Below are positions 16,092 through 20,454 of a stretch of 20,454 bases of DNA, one piece after another. Positions within the stretch are counted from its first letter, which is position 1. Every line of letters begins with the position of its first letter. Both the position numbers and the translations under genes were made by a program. Under the pieces are notes generated by a model, which had not been told where the DNA came from, made no database searches, and saw nothing but the letters and a program-made list of their open reading frames with translations. Origin of the DNA: Chitinophagaceae bacterium (GTDB taxonomy: Bacteria; Bacteroidota; Bacteroidia; Chitinophagales; Chitinophagaceae); the NCBI GenBank assembly GCA_021151685.1, contig JAGKWS010000074.1, forward strand, positions 1 to 20,454, written 5' to 3'.

Positions 16092-16934
16092 ATGGTTATA
16101 TTCAAAAATGTACACGACATAGCCCTTTATCTGGACAATCTTCGCAGCGAAGGTGCCAGAATTGGCTTTGTTCCCACCATGGGCGCACTGCACCATGGGC
16201 ACATTTCTTTGCTGGAACGTTGCAAGGCCGATGGGCTTATTTCGGTTTGCAGCATCTTTGTAAATCCCACACAATTCAACGACCCATCCGATTTTGACAA
16301 ATACCCCATCTCTACAGATGCCGATATGGCCATGCTCATAGAGGCAGGCTGCGACGTGTTGCTTCTGCCCTCTGTGGCAGAAGTATATCCCCATGGTTCG
16401 GGGGCTATGCAGTCGTTCGATTTTGGTTATCTCGATACCGTTTTTGAAGGGGCGCAGCGTCCGGGGCATTTCCGTGGGGTAGGGCAGGTGGTCAACCGGT
16501 TATTGCAGGTGGTACAGCCACATATGTTATATATGGGGCAAAAAGATTATCAGCAGTGTATGGTCATTAGCAAATTGTTGCAAATGACTGGTAGTACCAT
16601 AGAGTTGGTCATTTGCCCCACTATACGCGAGGCCGATGGCTTGGCAATGAGCTCGCGCAACCGCCGCCTTACCGAGCCGCAACGCGCCATTGCTGGTATC
16701 ATTTATCAGTGTCTGGTATCTATACAAGCCAAAAATGGCGATTGTTCGTTTGCCCGTGTGCATAAAGAGTGCGAAGACTTGATGATGGCCAAGGGCCTTG
16801 TGCCCGAGTATGTAAGCCTTGCTACTGCGGCAGACCTTACGCTGTTGCAAGACTACCTGCCCGGTACGCCCATGGTGGCACTTATAGCGGCACGCCTGGG
16901 CGATGTGCGGCTGATAGACAATATTTTGCTGTAG
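16092..16934 (+). CDS. panC: Pantothenate synthetase (pantoate--beta-alanine ligase)
   Basis: The protein has 280 residues. It joins pantoate and beta-alanine using ATP to make pantothenate, the coenzyme A precursor. Family motifs are all present: FVPTMGALHHGHISLL (25-40, with HIGH-like HHGH), FVNPTQF, the GHFRGV loop, MGQKDYQQ, and SSRNRRLT near residue 190. Length is normal for the bacterial enzyme. It is divergent from the glycogen-synthase-like gene, an arrangement frequent in Bacteroidota. panD, often the next gene in this phylum, is absent; moaA follows instead after 53 bases. Confidence 0.97.
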   Translation: MVIFKNVHDIALYLDNLRSEGARIGFVPTMGALHHGHISLLERCKADGLISVCSIFVNPTQFNDPSDFDKYPISTDADMAMLIEAGCDVLLLPSVAEVYPHGSGAMQSFDFGYLDTVFEGAQRPGHFRGVGQVVNRLLQVVQPHMLYMGQKDYQQCMVISKLLQMTGSTIELVICPTIREADGLAMSSRNRRLTEPQRAIAGIIYQCLVSIQAKNGDCSFARVHKECEDLMMAKGLVPEYVSLATAADLTLLQDYLPGTPMVALIAARLGDVRLIDNILL

Positions 16935-16987
16935 CTTGCAACCACTTGCCAGACTATTGCCCGTGTGAGAAACAAACATTGCAGAGC

Positions 16988-17959
16988 GTGCTTCGGGACA
17001 ACCATAACAGAATCATCAATTACCTTCGGCTGGCCGTAACAGACCGCTGCAACTTGCGGTGCTTTTACTGTATGCCCGAGCATGGTATAGACTGGCTGAG
17101 CCGTGCCGATTTACTGTCCATGGGGGAAATGGTGCGTCTTTGTCGCATATTGGCAGGGCTGGGCATCAGCAAGGTGCGCATTACGGGGGGAGAGCCTTTT
17201 GTGCGCAAAGACATTATACCCCTGCTTACAGAAATATCGGCAATAGAGGGCATTACCGAATTTACACTTACTACCAATGGAGTACTTACTGCGCCCTTTG
17301 TACCACAGTTGAAAGAACTGGGCATTCGTTCCGTCAACTTGAGTCTCGATACGCTGGACCCGGCTCGTTTTTTTGCAATAACCCGCCGCAATGAATATGA
17401 TGCCGTAATGCACACATTTCATGAATTGCTGGCACATGGCATAGCCGTTAAGCTGAATGCCGTAGTGATGGATGGCCGCAATACGCAGGATATTCTACCC
17501 ATGGTGGCACTTACCAGGGACTTGCCGGTGAGTGTGCGGTTCATAGAAGAAATGCCCTTCAATGGCACCGGCCAGATACATCCCCTTACATGGAACCACG
17601 TGCGCATTGCCGATACCATCAGAGCAGCATATCCATCGCTTACAAAAATCACAGACCCTGCCGGGGCCACAGCAGCACACTACGCCATACCGGGGCATAG
17701 GGGCAATGTAGGTATCATTGCCGCCTATTCGCGCTCGTTTTGTGGTACCTGCAACCGCATACGCATCACCCCCGAGGGGATGCTCAAAACCTGTCTGTAC
17801 GACAATGGTGTGTTCAGCGTACGCGACCTGCTGCGCACAGGTGCTACCGATGCCCAAATAGCGACAAGCATTCAAGATGCAATTGTACACAGAGCCGCAG
17901 ATGGTTTTGAGGCCGAACGCAAGAGCGTACATGAATCTATGGCTTCTATAGGTGGGTAA
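16988..17959 (+). CDS. moaA: GTP 3',8-cyclase (molybdenum cofactor biosynthesis protein A)
   Basis: The protein has 323 residues. The frame is open far upstream through panC, but homology begins at about LRDNHNRIINYLRL. No ATG exists there, so GTG 16988 is the best start (TTG 16979 is second). This radical-SAM enzyme turns GTP into 3',8-cyclo-GTP, the first step to molybdopterin, in the cytoplasm. The SAM [4Fe-4S] cluster motif is C21-x3-C25-x2-C28 (CNLRCFYC), with ITGGEPFVRKD after it. The C-terminal cluster motif is C252-x2-C255-x13-C269. The protein ends in the conserved Gly-Gly tail (MASIGG) needed for activation. No other moa/moe gene is in the window, so the rest of the pathway must lie elsewhere. 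Confidence 0.96.
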   Translation: MLRDNHNRIINYLRLAVTDRCNLRCFYCMPEHGIDWLSRADLLSMGEMVRLCRILAGLGISKVRITGGEPFVRKDIIPLLTEISAIEGITEFTLTTNGVLTAPFVPQLKELGIRSVNLSLDTLDPARFFAITRRNEYDAVMHTFHELLAHGIAVKLNAVVMDGRNTQDILPMVALTRDLPVSVRFIEEMPFNGTGQIHPLTWNHVRIADTIRAAYPSLTKITDPAGATAAHYAIPGHRGNVGIIAAYSRSFCGTCNRIRITPEGMLKTCLYDNGVFSVRDLLRTGATDAQIATSIQDAIVHRAADGFEAERKSVHESMASIGG

Positions 17960-18049
17960 AATACCGTGCTTGCAGCCGTGTACTTCAAATACTTAACAAT
18001 TATTTACTGTACTATGGCCTTCAGATGGCTTTCGGATAGATATATTCCG

Positions 18050-18057
18050 TACTTTTG
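18050..18057 (+). promoter_or_regulatory. Candidate -7 promoter element upstream of typA
   Basis: TACTTTTG followed by CAC is an exact TAnnTTTG match. A weak TTT (18030-18032) lies 17 bases upstream, where the TTG element is expected. A start near 18064 would give a leader of about 75 bases that contains the terminator-like hairpin at 18072-18102. Confidence 0.5.
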
Positions 18058-18071
18058 CACGCTGAAAAGTG

Positions 18072-18110
18072 ACCCTTCCTCATTTTCAAGACGAGGAAGG
18101 GTTCTTTTTT
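18072..18110 (+). terminator. Intrinsic terminator in the putative typA leader
   Basis: ACCCTTCCTC (18072-18081) and GAGGAAGGGT (18093-18102) form a perfect 10-bp stem with an 11-base loop, followed directly by TTCTTTTTT (18102-18110). This is a textbook plus-strand terminator. It lies 29 bases before ATG 18139 and just downstream of a promoter-like element, so it may limit typA expression by attenuation, or simply end the moaA transcript. Confidence 0.8.
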
Positions 18111-18138
18111 AAGTATAAAAGGTTTAGTAAAAAAATAT

Positions 18139-19947
18139 ATGGAAATTCGCAACATTGCCATCATCGCACACGTTGACCACGGCAAGACAACACTGGTAGA
18201 CAAGATACTGCATTCTACCAACGTATTCCGCGACAATCAGGAGACCGGAGAGCTCATCATGGATAGCAACGATCTGGAACGCGAGCGTGGAATCACTATT
18301 CTTGCAAAGAACGTCTCTGTGACGTACAAAGGCGTAAAAATAAACGTGATAGACACTCCGGGCCACGCCGACTTTGGTGGCGAGGTTGAGCGCGTCTTGA
18401 AAATGGCCGATGGTGTATTGCTGCTGGTAGATGCCTTTGAAGGTCCTATGCCCCAAACACGTTTCGTGTTGCAGAAGGCACTGAACCTGAACCTGCACCC
18501 TATAGTGATTATCAATAAAGTAGACAAACCCAACTGTCGCCCCGAAGAAGTGCATGATGCCGTGTTCGAACTGTTCTTCCAGCTCGATGCTACCGAAGAG
18601 CAGCTCAACTTCCCTACTGTTTACGGTTCTTCCAAGCAGGGCTGGTTCAATACAACGCTTACGCCTACAGAAGATATAACCGTCCTGCTCGATACCATAC
18701 TGGAAAAAGTACCGGCACCAAAGGTAGTTGAAGGCCCTGTACAGATGCAGGTTACCTCGCTCGACTATTCTTCTTTCCTTGGTCGTATAGCCATAGGCAA
18801 GGTTACCCGTGGTTCGCTGAAAGAAGGTCAGGCAGTAATGCTGTGCAAAGCCGATGGCACTATGCAGCGCAGCCGTGTGAAGGAACTGTACGTGTTCGTA
18901 GACATGGGCAAGAAGCGCGTGCAGGAAGTAAGCTGTGGCGATATATGTGCCGTAGTAGGTATAGAAGGTTTCCAGATAGGCGAGACAATAGCCGATGCCG
19001 AGAACCCCGAAGCAGTGCCCGTAATACCCATAGACGAGCCTACAATGAACATGCAGTTCAGCATCAACAACTCGCCTTTCTTTGGTAAGGAAGGTAAGTT
19101 TGTAACCAGCCGCCACATACGCGACAGGTTGATGAAGGAGCTGGAAAAGAACCTGGCACTGCGCGTTTTGGAGACTGATGATGCCGATAAATTCCTCGTA
19201 TATGGCCGTGGTATCCTTCACCTCAGCGTACTGGTAGAAACCATGCGCCGCGAGGGTTACGAGCTCACAGTAGGTCAGCCACAGGTTATAGTAAAAGAGA
19301 TAGACGGCAAGAAATGCGAGCCGTACGAAATACTGGTGGTAGACGTTCCTGCCGAGTTCAGCGGCAAGGTCATAGACCTCGTTACACAGCGCAAGGGCGA
19401 AATGATGATCATGGAGACCAAGGGCGAAATGCAACACCTCGAGTTCGACATACCATCACGTGGTCTCATAGGTCTGCGTTCGCAGATGCTTACCGCAACT
19501 ACCGGCGAGGCTGTTATGGCACACCGTTTCAGCGAGTACAAGGCTTGGAAAGGCCAGATACCCGGCCGTAACAACGGTGTACTGCTGGCCAAGCAGGGTG
19601 GTACATCTACCGCTTACTCTATAGACAAGCTGCAGGACCGTGGCGCATTCTTTATAGATCCGGGTCAGGAACTGTATGCCGGCCAAATCATTGGCGAGCA
19701 CATCAAACCAGGAGACTTGGTGGTGAACGTAACCGAAGGTAAAAAGCTCACCAACATGCGCGCCAGCGGTAGCGACGATTCGGTACGTATTGTTCCTAAA
19801 ATACAGATGACACTGGAAGAATGTATGGAATACATACAGCAGGACGAGTGCATCGAAGTAACGCCTCAAAACATCCGTCTCCGCAAAATAATGCTGGACG
19901 AGGAAGATCGTAAGAAATTCCAGAAGATGATAAAATCAGAAGCGTAA
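18139..19947 (+). CDS. typA: Translational GTPase TypA/BipA
   Basis: The protein has 602 residues, starting MEIRNIAIIAHVDHGKTT. It is a ribosome-associated GTPase of the EF-G/LepA class that helps 50S assembly and stress or low-temperature growth. GTPase motifs are AHVDHGKT (G1, 9-16), GITI (G2), DTPGHADF (G3) and NKVDK (G4). They are followed by the beta-barrel domain II, two EF-G-like domains (III and V) and the BipA-specific C-terminal domain with GQELYAGQIIGEH and NVTEGKKLTNMRASGSDD. Length matches the family. It is a single gene bounded by hairpin terminators on both sides. Confidence 0.97.
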   Translation: MEIRNIAIIAHVDHGKTTLVDKILHSTNVFRDNQETGELIMDSNDLERERGITILAKNVSVTYKGVKINVIDTPGHADFGGEVERVLKMADGVLLLVDAFEGPMPQTRFVLQKALNLNLHPIVIINKVDKPNCRPEEVHDAVFELFFQLDATEEQLNFPTVYGSSKQGWFNTTLTPTEDITVLLDTILEKVPAPKVVEGPVQMQVTSLDYSSFLGRIAIGKVTRGSLKEGQAVMLCKADGTMQRSRVKELYVFVDMGKKRVQEVSCGDICAVVGIEGFQIGETIADAENPEAVPVIPIDEPTMNMQFSINNSPFFGKEGKFVTSRHIRDRLMKELEKNLALRVLETDDADKFLVYGRGILHLSVLVETMRREGYELTVGQPQVIVKEIDGKKCEPYEILVVDVPAEFSGKVIDLVTQRKGEMMIMETKGEMQHLEFDIPSRGLIGLRSQMLTATTGEAVMAHRFSEYKAWKGQIPGRNNGVLLAKQGGTSTAYSIDKLQDRGAFFIDPGQELYAGQIIGEHIKPGDLVVNVTEGKKLTNMRASGSDDSVRIVPKIQMTLEECMEYIQQDECIEVTPQNIRLRKIMLDEEDRKKFQKMIKSEA

Positions 19948-19972
19948 TAGACTGTATTACTTCATTTTAATA

Positions 19973-20004
19973 GAACGGGGCCGAATGGCCCCGTTCGTAT
20001 TTTT
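19973..20004 (+). terminator. Intrinsic terminator after typA
   Basis: GAACGGGGCC (19973-19982) and GGCCCCGTTC (19987-19996) make a perfect 10-bp stem with loop GAAT, followed by GTATTTTT. It starts 25 bases after the typA stop and is a strong rho-independent terminator. Confidence 0.9.
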
Positions 20005-20063
20005 GGGTAGTTGCTGTAATAAGGCAATGTGGTCAAAATCGGTTGTTTTTTTGCTCGGCTCTG

Positions 20064-20084
20064 GTCGAAGGGTCTCCCTTCGTC
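20064..20084. repeat. Compact inverted repeat of unknown role
   Basis: CGAAGGG (20066-20072) and CCCTTCG (20076-20082) pair around a three-base loop; one mismatch out, a further G-C pair extends it. There is no T-run on either strand immediately after the stem. It lies between the typA terminator and the terminator-like hairpin of the AT-rich gene. Confidence 0.4.
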
Positions 20085-20085
20085 C

Positions 20086-20128
20086 AAATAAAAAGGTCTC
20101 GCTTCCGTAAAAAGTAAGGAAAGCAAGA
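20086..20128 (-). terminator. Terminator-like hairpin downstream of the AT-rich small gene
   Basis: On the minus strand TCTTGCTTTCC (20128-20118) pairs with GGAAGCGAGA (20106-20097), with one G-T wobble and one bulge, followed by CCTTTTTATTT (20096-20086). The position, 21 bases past the stop of the minus-strand gene at 20149, fits a rho-independent terminator. Confidence 0.6.
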
Positions 20129-20148
20129 TGCTCCGACTAGAGGAAACG

Positions 20149-20427
20149 TTAAGCACCAGATTTGATAAATACACCTCCTAGATGTTCTAAACTGATATCC
20201 TGATGTGTTTCACCCAACGAAAAATTAGTAGGAGTCGTTTCAATAATTTCAGTTAGTGTAAGAACTGGATAATCAATTGTCTTTTTTTTACTAAGTATCC
20301 CACGTTCTTTTTCCCAGATTTTTATTGCTTCAGCGTATTTTTCCGTGGATACTGCATAATTTTTCTTGTCGCGTCTATCTTGTAACACAACCATTTTTTT
20401 TAAATCGAAATGTAATTCACCTTTCAT
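20149..20427 (-). CDS. Small hypothetical protein, unrecognised
   Basis: An open frame of 92 codons runs from ATG 20427 to TAA 20149. The product is charged and soluble, with no signal peptide or membrane segment. A basic N-terminal part (MKGELHFDLKKMVVLQDRR) is followed by a predicted helix (YAEAIKIWEKERG), a Lys cluster (SKKK) and an ending rich in Thr, Leu and Gly. I recognise no family. Support for a real gene is the terminator-like hairpin just after the stop and the absence of a competing frame. The region is clearly richer in AT than the rest of the window, hinting at acquired DNA. Its upstream partner, if any, lies outside the window; a toxin-antitoxin-like pair is conceivable but not shown. 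Confidence 0.5.
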   Translation of the reverse strand: MKGELHFDLKKMVVLQDRRDKKNYAVSTEKYAEAIKIWEKERGILSKKKTIDYPVLTLTEIIETTPTNFSLGETHQDISLEHLGGVFIKSGA

Positions 20428-20454
20428 TTAAAATATTTTTTTGCAATTTAATTA

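Noticed and set aside
15989..16120. 44-codon extension of the glycogen-synthase-like protein
   Set aside because: It would run over the promoter and the first codons of divergent panC, and the family begins at MSADTKKRVL.
16769..16987. N-terminal extension of moaA overlapping the end of panC
   Set aside because: The extension is a Cys/Arg-rich frame-shifted reading of panC with no homology; MoaA similarity starts at GTG 16988.
18124..19437. Long open frame (437 codons) on the minus strand opposite typA
   Set aside because: It lies wholly inside typA, is rich in Tyr, His and Leu as expected for a reverse-complement shadow of biased codons, and shows no family motif.

Overview
The window is chromosomal DNA from a member of the Bacteroidota, most likely the Chitinophagales/Chitinophagaceae side of the phylum. 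The evidence is the gene content (DUF4270 lipoprotein next to glmS, FecA-type TonB receptor without ABC partners, imelysin lipoprotein, single-domain glycogen-synthase-like protein divergent from panC), the lack of clear Shine-Dalgarno sequences, and several matches to the phylum's TAnnTTTG -7 promoter element. The placement is inference; no rRNA or marker tree is available here.

Region 1 (1-4970, plus strand) is a tight four-gene operon: the 3' end of a probable DUF4856 lipoprotein, an imelysin-like lipoprotein, a multi-spanning HTTM / vitamin-K-dependent gamma-carboxylase-like membrane protein, and a FecA-like TonB-dependent receptor whose start overlaps the preceding stop. It looks like a surface metal (probably iron) acquisition module with an enzyme of the gamma-glutamyl carboxylase family built in. 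This is the most unusual content of the window. Region 2 (5084-7823, plus) has an RND/MacA-type membrane-fusion protein without its pump, followed by an APC amino-acid permease. A roughly 300-base gap after it carries degenerate CTTTGTG repeats.

Region 3 (8118-9613, minus) has a two-domain universal stress protein and guanylate kinase. Region 4 (9767-11143, plus) is an M20 metallodipeptidase with its own promoter element; a long hairpin terminator separates it from the convergent genes that follow. Region 5 (15988 down to 11240, minus) is a four-gene run: a glycogen-synthase-like single-domain protein, a DUF4270 lipoprotein, glmS, and a small secreted protein with a sulfite-oxidase-like fold. 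Region 6 (16092-17959, plus) is divergent from it and holds panC (pantothenate synthesis) and moaA (molybdenum cofactor synthesis). Region 7 (18139-19947, plus) is typA/bipA, with a strong intrinsic terminator in its putative leader and another after its stop. Region 8 (20000-20454) is AT-rich and holds one small unrecognised gene on the minus strand with its own terminator-like hairpin, possibly an acquired patch.

Most of the window is housekeeping or widespread Bacteroidota content. The points most worth a second look are the carboxylase-like gene in an iron-uptake-type operon, the terminator hairpin just downstream of a promoter element before typA, the CTTTGTG repeat tract, and the shortened glycogen-synthase-like protein lacking the usual substrate loop.
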